From: Methylobacterium sp. Leaf99
GTDB taxonomy: Bacteria > Pseudomonadota > Alphaproteobacteria > Rhizobiales > Beijerinckiaceae
DNA: 64,000 nt
NCBI RefSeq assembly: GCF_001422375.1
Contig: NZ_LMMU01000001.1
Coordinates: 2,118,098-2,182,097, forward strand
Direction of reading: 5' to 3'
Below the pieces are notes generated by a model, which saw only the letters and a program-made list of their open reading frames with translations, did not search any database and was not told the DNA's origin. Of this stretch, positions 52,228 through 61,920 are shown piece by piece. The position numbers were made by a program, and so were the translations under genes. How positions within the stretch are numbered: the first letter of the stretch is position 1; each line of letters opens with the position of its first letter.

Positions 52228-52962
52228 TCAGTCCTTCGGCATCGCCGACTGGATCAGCCGGTCCGACGACAGGTCTTCCTCGTCGTAGCCCAAAAGTTCG
52301 GCGAGGCGCCCGCGGGCGCGGCTGACGCGGCTCTTCACCGTGCCGACCTTGCAGCCCATGATGGCGGCGGCCTCCTCGTAGGAGACGCCCTCGGCGCCGA
52401 CGAGCACCAGGGCCTCGCGCTGGTCGGGCGGCAGCTTGGCCAGCGCCGTCTGCAGGTCTTCCACGTCGAGGCGGTCGCCCTGGTGCGGGGCGGTGGCGAG
52501 GCGGGCGGCGTAGGAGCCGTCCTGGTCCTCGACCTCGCGCACGCGCTTGCGGTGGTCCGAGTAGAAGATGTTGCGCAGGATGGTGAACAGCCACGCGTTG
52601 AGGTTGGTGCCGGGCTGGAACCGGGCGCGGTGCTGCCAGCCCTTGAGCAGGGTGTCCTGCACGAGGTCGTCGGAGCGGGCCGGGTTGCTCGTGAGCGACA
52701 GGGCGAAGGCGCGCAAGGACGGCACGGCGGCCAGGAGGCCGTTGCGGAACTCGGGCTCGATGGCCTCGCCGCGGGCCTTCAGGGCCGCTTCGAGCTTCTC
52801 GATGAGTTCGGCGAAGCGGCTCGGCTGCTCGTCCGTGGGCAGGCGGTCGTAGACTGTGCGCAGGTGATCGCCGAGATGCGTCCGGATGTTGGACGACAGG
52901 TTCGGGCGGGCATCCGCCGGGGCGTCGAGGTCGGCGGCAGTGTCGGTCGCGTCGCGGGTCAT
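52228..52962 (-). CDS. NepR-like anti-sigma domain fused to an EcfG-type sigma factor
   Basis: A 244-residue protein. Residues about 22-62 read like NepR: NIRTHLGDHLRTVYDRLP, then PSRFAELIEKLEAALK. From about residue 68 it is an EcfG-type ECF sigma factor: EPEFRNGLLAAVPSLRAFAL, SDDLVQDTLLKGW, NAWLFTILRNIFYSDHRKR (region 2), and LAKLPPDQREALVLVGAEGV with YEEAAAIMGCKVGTVKSRVS, RARGRL (region 4). NepR normally is a separate protein that holds EcfG until phosphorylated PhyR binds it. Fusion in cis would be unusual. No phyR lies nearby. It starts at ATG 52962. Confidence 0.85.
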   Translation of the reverse strand: MTRDATDTAADLDAPADARPNLSSNIRTHLGDHLRTVYDRLPTDEQPSRFAELIEKLEAALKARGEAIEPEFRNGLLAAVPSLRAFALSLTSNPARSDDLVQDTLLKGWQHRARFQPGTNLNAWLFTILRNIFYSDHRKRVREVEDQDGSYAARLATAPHQGDRLDVEDLQTALAKLPPDQREALVLVGAEGVSYEEAAAIMGCKVGTVKSRVSRARGRLAELLGYDEEDLSSDRLIQSAMPKD

Positions 52963-53097
52963 GGCTCGTCGTGTTCTGATCGCGGGGGAGGGCGGCACGC
53001 CGCTGCGCGCGGGGCCCGTCGTTTGAACGCGTTGTAGCGCATCCCGCCCGGCCACGCATCCCGGCCCGCAACCGTCAGGGTTGCGCGATCCCCGGCA

Positions 53098-53913
53098 TCA
53101 ACAGCCGCAGGGGGACGGCGCCCGCGCGGACGCCCGGCCGTCGGGCTTGAGGATGCGCACGGCGCCGTCGCGCAGCGACAGCACGTGGCCGCGCTCGACG
53201 TCGGTCCAGCACTCGTCGCGGGTGAGGGCCTTGGTGGCGATCACCGTCACCACGTCGTCGGTGCCCGTCTCCTGGGCGAAATCGACGCGCCAATCCTCGT
53301 CCACCAGGGTGGCGGTGCCGAAGGGCGCGCACCGGGTGAGGTAGCACAGGCGCTTGCCGCAATGGGCGTAGAGGGTGCGGCTGTCGGACAGCAGCATGTT
53401 GAACACGCCCAAGGCGTGGAGCTCGGCGCAGAGGTCGGCCACGGCGCGGTCGAGGCGGGCCGGGCTCGGCAGGTCGGGCCAGCGCTGCTGCAACTGGTCG
53501 AGCATCCAGCAGAAGGCGTGCTCGCTGTCCGTGGAGCCCACGGGCTTGAACCAGGTCAGGGGCCACCTCTTCACGCCCTTGAGCTGGCCATTGTGCGCGA
53601 AGGTCCAGCGCCGGCCCCACAATTCCCGGCTGAACGGGTGGGTGTTCTCGAGGTTCACCCGGCCGCGGTTGGCCTTGCGCACGTGGGCGATGACGATGCG
53701 GCTCTTGATCGGCGTGCGGCGCAGGAGTCTTGCGAGCTCCGACTGCGCGCTCGGCTCCGGCTCGTGGAAGGCGCGGGCGCCCCGTCCCTCGTAGAACGAG
53801 ATGCCCCAGCCGTCGGCATGCGGACCGGTCTCGCCGCCGCGCCGCGCCAGGGCGGCGAAGGAGAACCGGATGTCGGTGGGCACGTTCGCGCTCATGCCGA
53901 GCAGTTCGCACAT
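53098..53913 (-). CDS. Class II glutamine amidotransferase (YafJ type)
   Basis: A 271-residue protein with the N-terminal nucleophile Cys2: MCELLGMSANVPTDIRFSF. Ntn-hydrolase landmarks are GPHADGWGISFYEG, IAHVRKANRGRVNLENTHPF and FAHNGQLKGV, with TDSEHAFCWML. It lacks a synthase domain, so glutamine hydrolysis is coupled to an unknown acceptor. It lies upstream of the sigma factor gene on the same strand, and both lie between the inverted repeat copies A and B. Confidence 0.88.
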   Translation of the reverse strand: MCELLGMSANVPTDIRFSFAALARRGGETGPHADGWGISFYEGRGARAFHEPEPSAQSELARLLRRTPIKSRIVIAHVRKANRGRVNLENTHPFSRELWGRRWTFAHNGQLKGVKRWPLTWFKPVGSTDSEHAFCWMLDQLQQRWPDLPSPARLDRAVADLCAELHALGVFNMLLSDSRTLYAHCGKRLCYLTRCAPFGTATLVDEDWRVDFAQETGTDDVVTVIATKALTRDECWTDVERGHVLSLRDGAVRILKPDGRASARAPSPCGC

Positions 53914-54215
53914 GGGGGGCGGGCGCTTCTTCAGGGGCGAGTTGGACCGGGCGGAGGACCGGACGGGTTGCTGGGTCTAGTGCATGATGGGCAAAAGCGG
54001 AACCGCGCAGGGGCCGGGCGGCGCGTCCCGGCGGCCGGACGAAGCGCTTCGGATCGCCCTCCCCCTTGCGGCAGGGCGATCGCAGATGAGACGCGACCGG
54101 CCCCGTCTCCTGCCGGGCTACCGCATTCACCCATCGGGCCGGCAGCGCGGGTCCCCTCTCCTGGAAGGAGAGGGCGATCGCAGCGGGGTGCATGCGTTTG
54201 GGCCGGCCGTTGCCC
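53914..54215. repeat. Mosaic repeat-rich spacer left of copy B
   Basis: No gene is seen. GCAGGGCGATCGCAGATGAG (about 54072-54091) is repeated in inverse order near 54501-54520. CCCCTCTCCTGGAAGGAGAGGG at about 54151-54172 is a short perfect hairpin like that at 57568. Confidence 0.55.
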
Positions 54216-54446
54216 CTTCGTGCAGAGCGTCTGCGCGCATCCCCCTCTCCCCGCCTGCGGGGAGAGGGCCGTAGGCACCCTGTCGTGCCTGCGGCGAGCG
54301 CAGGCGAAGCCGCAGCGACGGTGAGGGGGCGATTCCGGACGTGTCTCACACGGATTCGCCCCCTCACCTTCGGCTGCCGCCTCGACGCGCTCCCCGGCAG
54401 GGGGGAGACGCGTCCCTCTCCCCGCAGGCGGGGCGAGGGGATGCGC
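54216..54446. repeat. About 230-bp repeat, copy B of an inverted pair
   Basis: Reverse complement of copy A at 51929-52160 with about nine in ten positions alike by eye, including CTCACCGTCGCTGCGGCTTC and TGCGGGGAGAGGGACGCG on the minus strand. Differences are scattered substitutions and small gaps, for example around 54330-54350. It lies between the glutamine amidotransferase start and the histidine kinase gene. Confidence 0.8.
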
Positions 54447-54768
54447 ACGGGGGGCGGCGCTTCGTCGACAGCCCCTTCGGCGGCGGCTTCAGACCGCGAC
54501 CCTCATCTGCGATCGCCCTGCCCTTGCGGGGAGGGGGCAGGGGCAGGGGTGGCGCCGCTTGCCTCTGCGAATCGCGGGCGCCACACATGGGGGTCCATCG
54601 TGGACGGTGCCGGTCGCTCGCCCCCCCTCCGGCTCCTCTCCGCAAGGGGGAGGAGGGGCGCGCCCGGCACCGGAGCAATGAAATCCTTCAAGGCCGATCC
54701 TTCGAGACCCCTCTCCCGAAACCCGATTCTCCTCGCCCGTACCACAATCCCGCGCTAGGTCCGCTGCC
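54447..54768. other. Repeat-rich spacer before the histidine kinase gene
   Basis: No gene is seen. It contains the inverted partner of the 54072 motif (CTCATCTGCGATCGCCCTGC, about 54501-54520) and several CT/GA-rich short hairpins. The kinase ribosome-binding site is not strong (TAGGTCCGCTGCC before the ATG). Confidence 0.5.
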
Positions 54769-57522
54769 ATGACCGCCGCGCCCCGTCCCGATCCAAAGAC
54801 CCTGTCGCGCGAAGAGCTCGAAGCGGAGGTCCGCCGCCTGCGCGCCCAGTCGGCCTCCCTCGCCGAGATGTTCGAGCAGGCCCCGAGCTTCATCGCCCTC
54901 CTGTCCGGTCCCGAGCATCGCTTCGCCCTGACCAACGCCGCCTATCAGCGGGCCATCGACCACCGCGCCGTCATCGGCCGCACCGTGGCGCAGGCCCTGC
55001 CGGATGCCGCCGCCCAGGGCTACGTCGATCTGCTCGACGGGGTGTTTCGCTCCGGCCGGCCGCACTGGGCCACGGCGGCCCGCTACGACGTCCAGGCCGT
55101 GCCGGGCGGCCCCGTCAACGCGCGCTACCTCGATTTCGTCTACCAGCCCATCACCGACGCCCACGGGGCGGTCAGCGGCATCTTCGTGGAGGGGCACGAC
55201 GTCACCGAGCGCACCCTCGCGGAGGCGGCCCTGCGGGAGAACGAGGCGCGCTACCGGACCCTGTTCGAGAGCATCGAGGTCGGGTTCTGCATCGTCGAGA
55301 TGAAGTTCGAGGGGGACCGCGCCGTCGACTACCGCATCGTCGAGGCCAATCCCGCCTTCGTCCGGCAGACGGGGGCCGACGTCGCCGGCCAGTGGGTCAG
55401 CCAGTTCGCGCCCGGCCTGGAGCGGCACTGGTTCGACACCTACGGGCGGGTGGCGCTCACCGGCGAGCCCGCGCATTTCGAGCATTACGCCGACGTGTTC
55501 GGGCGCTGGTTCGACGTGCGGGCCCTGCGTAACGGCGACCCCGCGTCCCACCGCGTCGCCATCTTCTTCTCCGACATCACCGACCGGCGGACCATGGAGG
55601 CGCGGGCGGAGGCCGGCGAACGCGAGCTGCGCCTCGTCACCGACGCCCTGCCGGTCCTCATCGCCTTCATCGGCGCCGACCACGTCTACCGCTTCGCCAA
55701 CCGGGCCTACGACGACTGGTTCGCCGTGCCCGCCGACCGGATCGTCGGCCAGGACGTGCGCGACCTCCTCGGGCCGGAGGCCTACGCGGCGCGGCGGCCG
55801 TTCATGGAGCGGGCCCTGGCGGGCGAGGCGGTAACCTTCGAGCTGGATTGGCCGCACCGCGACGGACGCCCCCGGGTCGCCGAGATCCGCTACCTGCCCC
55901 GCCGGGCCGCCGACGGCCGCGTCGACGGCATCCACGTGTTCGTGCAGGACGTGACCGCGCGCAAGCAGACCGAGGCCGACCTCGAACGCCAGGTCGCCGC
56001 CCGCACGGCGGAGCGCGACCAGGTCTGGCAGGCGTCCTCCGACCTGCTCTGCGTCGCCAATTTCGACGGCCACTTCGTCAGCCTCAACCCGGCCTGGCCC
56101 CGGACCCTGGGCTGGAGCGACGCCGAGTTGAAGGCGCGGCCGTTCCTCGAGTTCGTGCATCCCGACGACGTCGCCGTCACCCTGGAGGCGGCGCGCGGCC
56201 TGGCCCGCGGCGAGGCCCAGCTCACCTTCGAGAACCGCTACCGCCACAGGGACGGCCACGCCGTGTGGCTGTCCTGGAACGCGGTGCCCCGCGACGGCCT
56301 GATCTACGCCTCGGTCCGCGACGTCACCGCGGTCAAGCACCAGGCCGAGGCTTTGCGCCTGACCGAGGAAGCCCTGCGCCAATCCCAGAAGATGGAGGCC
56401 GTGGGCCAGCTCACCGGCGGCCTCGCCCACGATTTCAACAATCTGCTCGCCGGCATCTCGGGGTCCCTCGAACTGATGCAGACCCGGATGATCCAGGGGC
56501 GCCTGGGCGACCTCGACCGCTACATGACCGTGGCGCAGGGCGCCGCCCGCCGCGCCGCCGCCCTGACCCACCGCCTGCTCGCCTTCTCCCGGCGCCAGAC
56601 CCTCGACCCCAAGCCCACGGACGTGGACCGCCTGATCCGGGGCATGGAGGAGCTGGTCCGGCGCACGGTCGGGCCCGCCGTCCACCTCGAGGTCGTCGGC
56701 CTCGCGGGCCTGTGGCCGGCCCTGATCGATTCGGGCCAGCTCGAGAACGCCCTGCTGAACCTGTGCATCAACGCCCGCGACGCCATGCCGGACGGCGGCC
56801 GCATCACCATCGAGACCGCCAACACCTGGATCGACGAATCCGGCGCCCGGCGCCACGACATGCCGGCGGGCCAGTATCTCAGCGTCTGCGTCACCGACAC
56901 CGGCACCGGCATGGCCCCGGACCTCGTGGGCAAGGTGTTCGAGCCGTTCTTCACCACCAAGCCCACGGGGGAGGGCACCGGGCTCGGCCTGTCGATGGTC
57001 TACGGCTTCGCGCGCCAGTCCGGCGGGCAGGTCCGGATCTATTCCGAGGTCGGCGCGGGGACGACGGTGTGCCTCTACCTGCCGCGCCACGACGGCGAGG
57101 CCGACGCCGACGACGTCACCCGGAAGCTGGCGGAGGTCCGCCGGGCCGGGCAGGGCGAGACCGTGCTCATCGTCGACGACGAGCCCTCCGTGCGGATGCT
57201 GGTCACCGAGGTGCTGGAGGATCTCGGCTACACCGCCATCGAGGCCGCCGACAGCCTCGCCGGCCTCAAGGTGCTGCACTCCGACGTCCGCATCGATCTG
57301 CTCGTGACCGATGTGGGGCTGCCGGGCGGCATGAACGGGCGCCAGATGGCCGACGCCGCCCGCGAGCGGCGGCCCGACCTCAAGGTGCTGTTCATCACCG
57401 GCTACGCCGAGAACGCGGTGCTGGGGAACGGCTACCTCCGCCCCGGCATGCAGGTCCTCACTAAGCCGTTCGTCCTGGAGACCCTGGCCGCGCGCATCAA
57501 GGACCTCATCGCGGCCCCCTGA
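54769..57522 (+). CDS. Multi-PAS hybrid sensor histidine kinase with receiver domain
   Basis: A 917-residue soluble-looking kinase without clear membrane helices. Four PAS domains lie at about 25-145, 150-275, 285-405 and 418-530. The phosphorylated His554 is in [17 protein letters not shown]. The ATPase has [34 protein letters not shown] and [13 protein letters not shown] receiver domain follows with [13 protein letters not shown] and the acceptor Asp848 in [14 protein letters not shown]. The HWE-like features are absent; it is the HisKA type seen as orphan PAS kinases in Hyphomicrobiales. The sensed signal is unknown. Confidence 0.93.
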   Translation: MTAAPRPDPKTLSREELEAEVRRLRAQSASLAEMFEQAPSFIALLSGPEHRFALTNAAYQRAIDHRAVIGRTVAQALPDAAAQGYVDLLDGVFRSGRPHWATAARYDVQAVPGGPVNARYLDFVYQPITDAHGAVSGIFVEGHDVTERTLAEAALRENEARYRTLFESIEVGFCIVEMKFEGDRAVDYRIVEANPAFVRQTGADVAGQWVSQFAPGLERHWFDTYGRVALTGEPAHFEHYADVFGRWFDVRALRNGDPASHRVAIFFSDITDRRTMEARAEAGERELRLVTDALPVLIAFIGADHVYRFANRAYDDWFAVPADRIVGQDVRDLLGPEAYAARRPFMERALAGEAVTFELDWPHRDGRPRVAEIRYLPRRAADGRVDGIHVFVQDVTARKQTEADLERQVAARTAERDQVWQASSDLLCVANFDGHFVSLNPAWPRTLGWSDAELKARPFLEFVHPDDVAVTLEAARGLARGEAQLTFENRYRHRDGHAVWLSWNAVPRDGLIYASVRDVTAVKHQAEALRLTEEALRQSQKMEAVGQLTGGLAHDFNNLLAGISGSLELMQTRMIQGRLGDLDRYMTVAQGAARRAAALTHRLLAFSRRQTLDPKPTDVDRLIRGMEELVRRTVGPAVHLEVVGLAGLWPALIDSGQLENALLNLCINARDAMPDGGRITIETANTWIDESGARRHDMPAGQYLSVCVTDTGTGMAPDLVGKVFEPFFTTKPTGEGTGLGLSMVYGFARQSGGQVRIYSEVGAGTTVCLYLPRHDGEADADDVTRKLAEVRRAGQGETVLIVDDEPSVRMLVTEVLEDLGYTAIEAADSLAGLKVLHSDVRIDLLVTDVGLPGGMNGRQMADAARERRPDLKVLFITGYAENAVLGNGYLRPGMQVLTKPFVLETLAARIKDLIAAP

Positions 57523-57567
57523 GGCCGCCTTCGCTTGATCACTTCGAATCGAGTGGTCGCACTGGTG

Positions 57568-57662
57568 CCCCCTCTCCTGGAAGGAGAGGGTTGGGGTGAG
57601 GTGTGGGACATCTCCGAAAAGGTCACACACCTCACCCTGTCCCTCTCCTTCCAGGAGAGGGG
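57568..57662. repeat. Long hairpin between the kinase and ABC-like genes
   Basis: The left arm CCCCCTCTCCTGGAAGGAG...GGGGTGAGGTGTG (57568-57605) and right arm CACACACCTCACCCT...CTTCCAGGAGAGGGG (about 57623-57662) are inverted copies of about 38 bp, and each contains its own hairpin. It may terminate transcription or be an interspersed element. Confidence 0.75.
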
Positions 57663-57819
57663 ACCCGCGCTTCACCGCGTCCATCAGCGAGACGCACAAG
57701 CAACCGAACCGATCGGGCAGCTCTGGCGCCCGAGGCCGCGTGCGCCGCCGCGCTTTCGCCGTCCGCCGCGATCCTCTAAGCCCGCCCGACGGCCCCGCGG
57801 CGCGGGGCGGACGCGAAGG

Positions 57820-60378
57820 ATGCCGATGGACCGCGAGCCGATCGTCTTCACCTGGCGATCCGCGCCGGCCGAGCACGCCCTCGCCATCGCGTTGACCCTC
57901 GGGCTCGGCGGCCCCCTCGCCCTCATCGCCCTCCTGTGCCTGCGCGACCTCGTCGGCGTGCTGGTGGCCCCCGATCACGGCGCGGCCGCCTTCCTGCACG
58001 TGGCCGCGAGCCTGCCGTGGCGTCCGGCCGGAACCGGCCCGTCCGTGCTGTTCGCGGGCTGGCTCCTCGGGCCGGCCGAGCGGGTGCGCCTCGCCCTCGC
58101 GGTGCTCTCGGGCGCGGCCCTGGCCTCGGCGGCCCTCGGCTGGGGCGTCGCCCGCCTGTGCTTCCTCGCCCAGAGCCGCACGGTGGTGCGCCTCAACGCC
58201 CGCGTCACCGACGCCATCCTGCGCGCCCCCCCCGCCGCCCGCGACGACGCCCGCGCCCTGGCCCAGGCCCTCGGCGACCTGCTCGCCCGCATCGACACCC
58301 TGTTCGGCCTCGGCCTCCTCGTGCCCGCCATGGCCCTCGGCTCCGCCCTCCTGGCCCTCGGCCTCGCCTGGCTGGCGGCGCCGCGCCTCGTGCCCGCCGT
58401 GGCCGTGGGGCTCCTGGCCGCCGGCCTCGCCCGCGCCCTGATCCAGCGGCGGATGCGGGCCCGCACGGCCCTGCGCCTGCGCTCGGGCGCCACCTTCGAG
58501 CGGGCGCTGGCCGACCTCATCCGCCGGATGCCGGCCGTGCGCGCCCACGGGGCCGGCCCCTTCGAGCGCGCCCGCCTCGCCGCCAAGGGCCAGGCCGCCC
58601 GCACGGCCCTGGAGCGCTCGGAATCGGCCCTGGCCTATGCCCGCGCCCCCTCCCTGGCGCTGGGCATCCTCCTGCCCGCCATCGTCGTCGCCGTCGCCCT
58701 GTGGCGCGGGGGCGACGGGGCGCCCGTCGCCCCCGGCGCCCTGGTGGCGGCGGGCGGCGGCTTCGCCCTCGCGGTGGTGGCGCTCGCCGTCGCCCTGCAC
58801 CTGCACACCGTCCACCGCGACCTGCTGGCGACCTTTCACGCCATCGCCCACGCCCTGCCGGCCCTGGAGGCCCGCACCCCGCCCCGCCCGGCGCGGATCG
58901 CGGCCTTCCCCGAATCCGGGGCCCTCCACGCCCACGGGGTCGGCGCCTACGACCCGGTCACGGGCGAGCGCCTCGCCCAGGTCGACGTCGCCCTCGCCAT
59001 GCCGGGCCACGTCGCCATCCTGGGCGAGCGCGGCGGCGGCGGGCGGGCGCTCGCCGCCCTCCTGGCCGGCCAGCTCGAACCCACGGCCGGGTCCGTCACC
59101 TACGGCGGAACGGATCTGCGCGCCTTCGCGCCCGAGGAGCGGGCCCGCCGCATCGCGCTGGCCGGCGCCGAGGCCATCCTCGTCGAGGGGTCCCTGCGCC
59201 AGAACATCCTGTACGGCGCGGCGCATCTCCACGCGGCCCAGGGCGAGCCCGACGACCTCCGGTCGATCCTCGCCCTCACGGGCCTTGACGCCATCGTGTA
59301 CGCCCGCGGCCTCGAGGGCACCGTCGATCCGGGCGCCGAACCCGCCGTCGCCCGCGCCGTGGTCGCCGCCCGCGACGCCGTGCGCGCGGCGCTGGCCGCC
59401 GACAAGGCCGGCCGCCTCGTCGAGCCGTTCGATCCGGCCCGCTACAACCACCAGGCCACGGTGGGCGAGAACATTCTGTTCGGCGAGGCCGTGGGCCCGG
59501 CCTTCGCGCCGGAGCGCATCGCCGCCCATCCGTATCTCCGCGCCGTGCTGGAGGCCGAGGATCTGGCCCGGCCCCTGGCGCAGGTCGGCCTGCAGGTGGC
59601 CCGCAGCCTCGTGGAGATCTTCGCCGACCTCCCCGACGACCATTCCCTGTTCGACGCGTTCTCCCTGTTCCCGGCCTCCGAGCGCGGCTTCTTCGAGGAC
59701 CTCGTCGCCCGCATGCCCGAGGCCAAGGGCTGGCGCCGCGGCCCGGCGGGCCAGCGCGACCGCAAGCGCCTCATCGGCCTGGCCCTGCGCTACAGCGAGA
59801 CCCGCCACCGCTTCGGCCTCGTCGACGCCGCCTTCGAGGACCGGATCGTCGCCGCCCGCCACTCCTTCGCCCGGCTGATGCCGCCCTCGCTCCGCGACAG
59901 CATCGAGTTCTACGATCCCGCCACCCTCACGGCCGCCGCCAGCCTGGAGGAGAACATTTTGTTCGGCCGCATCAACGGCGAGGAGGCCGGGGCCGAGGCG
60001 CGGGTGCGCGCCCTGGTGCGCCGGGTGCTGGCCGACGAGGGCCTGGAGCCCACGGTCTACCGCCTCGGCCTCGACAGCCGGGTCGAGCCCGGGATGGGCG
60101 GCGGCGGCGCCAGTCTCGGCGAGAACGCCATCGGCCCGCGCGAGCGCATCGCCATCGACCTCGCCCGCTGCCTCGTGCGCCGCCCCGACATCGCCGTGGT
60201 CGCCATCGCCCTCGAAGACCGCAAGCCCGAGGAGATCCGCCCCCGCCTCGCGGCCCTCCGCGCCGCCCGCACCGGCCGCGGTCTCATCGTCTGCCTGCCC
60301 GACGCCGCGATCCTCGACGGGGCGGCACCGTTCGACGCGGTGCTGCGGGTGGAGCGGAATACCGTGGTGGCGGAGTAG
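57820..60378 (+). CDS. ABC-transporter-like protein with degenerate ATPase motifs
   Basis: An 852-residue protein. Residues 20-350 form a six-helix ABC exporter-like domain (FAGWLLGPAERVRLALAVLS, GLGLLVPAMALGSALLALGL). The nucleotide-binding part is abnormal: the Walker A at 402-409 is GERGGGGR, lacking the Lys and Ser/Thr; the signature is replaced by AIGPRERIAIDLARCLVRRP; the Walker B reads IAVVAIALEDRK. Three NILYG/NILFG elements lie near 460, 548 and 710 where one is normal (LRQNILYG, VGENILFG, LEENILFG). It cannot be a standard ATPase. It may be regulatory or structural. ATG 57820 is used; ATG 57826 is possible. Confidence 0.7.
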   Translation: MPMDREPIVFTWRSAPAEHALAIALTLGLGGPLALIALLCLRDLVGVLVAPDHGAAAFLHVAASLPWRPAGTGPSVLFAGWLLGPAERVRLALAVLSGAALASAALGWGVARLCFLAQSRTVVRLNARVTDAILRAPPAARDDARALAQALGDLLARIDTLFGLGLLVPAMALGSALLALGLAWLAAPRLVPAVAVGLLAAGLARALIQRRMRARTALRLRSGATFERALADLIRRMPAVRAHGAGPFERARLAAKGQAARTALERSESALAYARAPSLALGILLPAIVVAVALWRGGDGAPVAPGALVAAGGGFALAVVALAVALHLHTVHRDLLATFHAIAHALPALEARTPPRPARIAAFPESGALHAHGVGAYDPVTGERLAQVDVALAMPGHVAILGERGGGGRALAALLAGQLEPTAGSVTYGGTDLRAFAPEERARRIALAGAEAILVEGSLRQNILYGAAHLHAAQGEPDDLRSILALTGLDAIVYARGLEGTVDPGAEPAVARAVVAARDAVRAALAADKAGRLVEPFDPARYNHQATVGENILFGEAVGPAFAPERIAAHPYLRAVLEAEDLARPLAQVGLQVARSLVEIFADLPDDHSLFDAFSLFPASERGFFEDLVARMPEAKGWRRGPAGQRDRKRLIGLALRYSETRHRFGLVDAAFEDRIVAARHSFARLMPPSLRDSIEFYDPATLTAAASLEENILFGRINGEEAGAEARVRALVRRVLADEGLEPTVYRLGLDSRVEPGMGGGGASLGENAIGPRERIAIDLARCLVRRPDIAVVAIALEDRKPEEIRPRLAALRAARTGRGLIVCLPDAAILDGAAPFDAVLRVERNTVVAE

Positions 60379-60488
60379 GGGACCCCAAAAAAATCCCCCT
60401 ATTGCCGCCCCAATGGGATGCGATAAGCCGGACCGATTGCATCGCACGGCGGACGCGCCGGACGGGTCGCTCCATCCTCGGGCCGCGC

Positions 60489-61745
60489 ATGGTCTCACCC
60501 CTTCGACCGTTCCTCCTGGCCGCGCTCCTGGCCGCGCTCCTGGCGGGTGGCGCCATCGCGCCCGCCGACGCCGCCACCGGCAAGGCGTTCGCGCCGATAC
60601 CGGCCGCGACCCTGGGGCTGATGCAGGCCAAGGGCACCACGGCCCAGGCCCCGGTGCTGTTCCGCGCCTATAAGAAGGAGAGCGAGATCGAGGTGTGGAA
60701 GCGCGCCGCGGGCGGCCGCTTCGTCCTCGTCAAGACGTTTCCCATCTGCCGCTGGTCGGGGCAGCTCGGCCCCAAGCGCAAGACCGGCGACCGCCAGACC
60801 CCGGAGGGGTTCTACACGGTGCCCCAGCGCCAGATGAACCCGAATTCGAGCTACTACCTCTCCTTCGACGTCGGCTATCCCAACGCCTACGACCGCGCCC
60901 ACGGCTCCACCGGCTCGGCCGTGATGGTCCACGGCGTGTGCTCGTCCATGGGCTGCTTCGCCATGACCGACGCCGTGGTGGGCGAGATCTACGCCATCGC
61001 CCGCGAGGCCTTCGCCGGCGGCCAGGCGGCGTTCCAGTTCCAGTCCTACCCGTTCCGGATGACAGCCCAGAACATGGCCCGCCACCGCACCGACCCCAAC
61101 ATCGAGTTCTGGCGCCAGCTCAAAGCCGGGTCCGACCGGTTCGAGGCCCTGGGCGAGGAGCCCGCCGTGAGCGTGGTCGCCGGCCGCTACGCCTTCGCCC
61201 CCGACCGGGACCCCGTCCGCGAGGCTCGGGTGGCCGCCCATCGGGCCGACGAGGAGGCCCGCATCGCCCAGGCGGTGGAGGACGGGAGTGCGGCCGTGCG
61301 CACCACCTATTCCGATGGCGGCCAGCACGCGTTCTGGGCGGCGCACGCCGCGCGGGGCGGGTCCCTGGGCGAGGTCAGCCGGCCCGAGGCCCTGGCCTAT
61401 GCCGGCCTGGAGGTGGTGACGATCCCGGCGCGCCCCCGCGTCGTCGTCGCCGAGTCCGTGTGGTCGCGCTGGCTCGGCCCGGCCCTGCGCACCGCCTTCG
61501 CCCGCTCGGCCAACCTGTCGCGGCCGGCCGAGGCGGGGCGGTTCGGGCCCCTGCTCACCGCCTACGCCGACACCCTGCCGCGCATGGTGCGGGCCAGCCT
61601 CGCCGGCACCCTGCCGGTGCCCGAGGGGCTCGCGCCGCAGGGGGGCGCGGGCAAGGACGTCACGGGCCAGGGTGTCCTGGGCAAGGACGCGGCGGGCAAG
61701 GACGCGGCGGGTTTCACCGGTCCCGGGCGCCTCGCCCGGCGCTGA
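60489..61745 (+). CDS. L,D-transpeptidase (YkuD/YafK-like) family protein
   Basis: A 418-residue exported protein. A signal peptide (LAALLAALLAGGAIAPADAA) precedes the catalytic domain: YKKESEIEVWKR, CRWSGQLGPKRKTGDRQTPE, NAYDRAHGSTGSAVMVHGVC and the active-site H148...SMGC156F. It would make or trim 3-3 murein cross-links in the periplasm, like YafK. The long C-terminus (about 250-418) is unfamiliar and ends in GKD-AAG repeats (GKDVTGQGVLGKDAAGKDAAG-like). ATG 60489 begins the signal. Confidence 0.88.
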   Translation: MVSPLRPFLLAALLAALLAGGAIAPADAATGKAFAPIPAATLGLMQAKGTTAQAPVLFRAYKKESEIEVWKRAAGGRFVLVKTFPICRWSGQLGPKRKTGDRQTPEGFYTVPQRQMNPNSSYYLSFDVGYPNAYDRAHGSTGSAVMVHGVCSSMGCFAMTDAVVGEIYAIAREAFAGGQAAFQFQSYPFRMTAQNMARHRTDPNIEFWRQLKAGSDRFEALGEEPAVSVVAGRYAFAPDRDPVREARVAAHRADEEARIAQAVEDGSAAVRTTYSDGGQHAFWAAHAARGGSLGEVSRPEALAYAGLEVVTIPARPRVVVAESVWSRWLGPALRTAFARSANLSRPAEAGRFGPLLTAYADTLPRMVRASLAGTLPVPEGLAPQGGAGKDVTGQGVLGKDAAGKDAAGFTGPGRLARR

Positions 61746-61759
61746 CGGCCGTCGTGACC

Positions 61760-61777
61760 ATGTGCGAACCCGCACAT
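61760..61777. promoter_or_regulatory. 18-bp palindrome, possible operator
   Basis: ATGTGCG (61760-61766) and CGCACAT (61771-61777) are perfect inverted arms around AACC. It lies 15 bp after the L,D-transpeptidase stop and about 143 bp before the MBL gene. No T run follows. Confidence 0.4.
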
Positions 61778-61920
61778 CGGTTGTCCGGGGGGCTGCTTAC
61801 CTCAGACTCGTTCCACTGCAATCCTGGCACACTATCGGCCGCCACCCCGCGCGACGACGCCGTCGTGCGGGCCGGCGAGGGGCCCTGAGGCCCGGGCGGA
61901 TCAGGGCAATTGGTAAGACG

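Noticed and set aside
54688..60498. A very long open frame (about 1,930 codons) on the minus strand
   Set aside because: It is the antisense shadow of the kinase and ABC-like genes; it shows biased low-complexity composition (Gly, Val, Leu, Arg, His) and no domain, as expected from GC-rich third positions opposite real genes.
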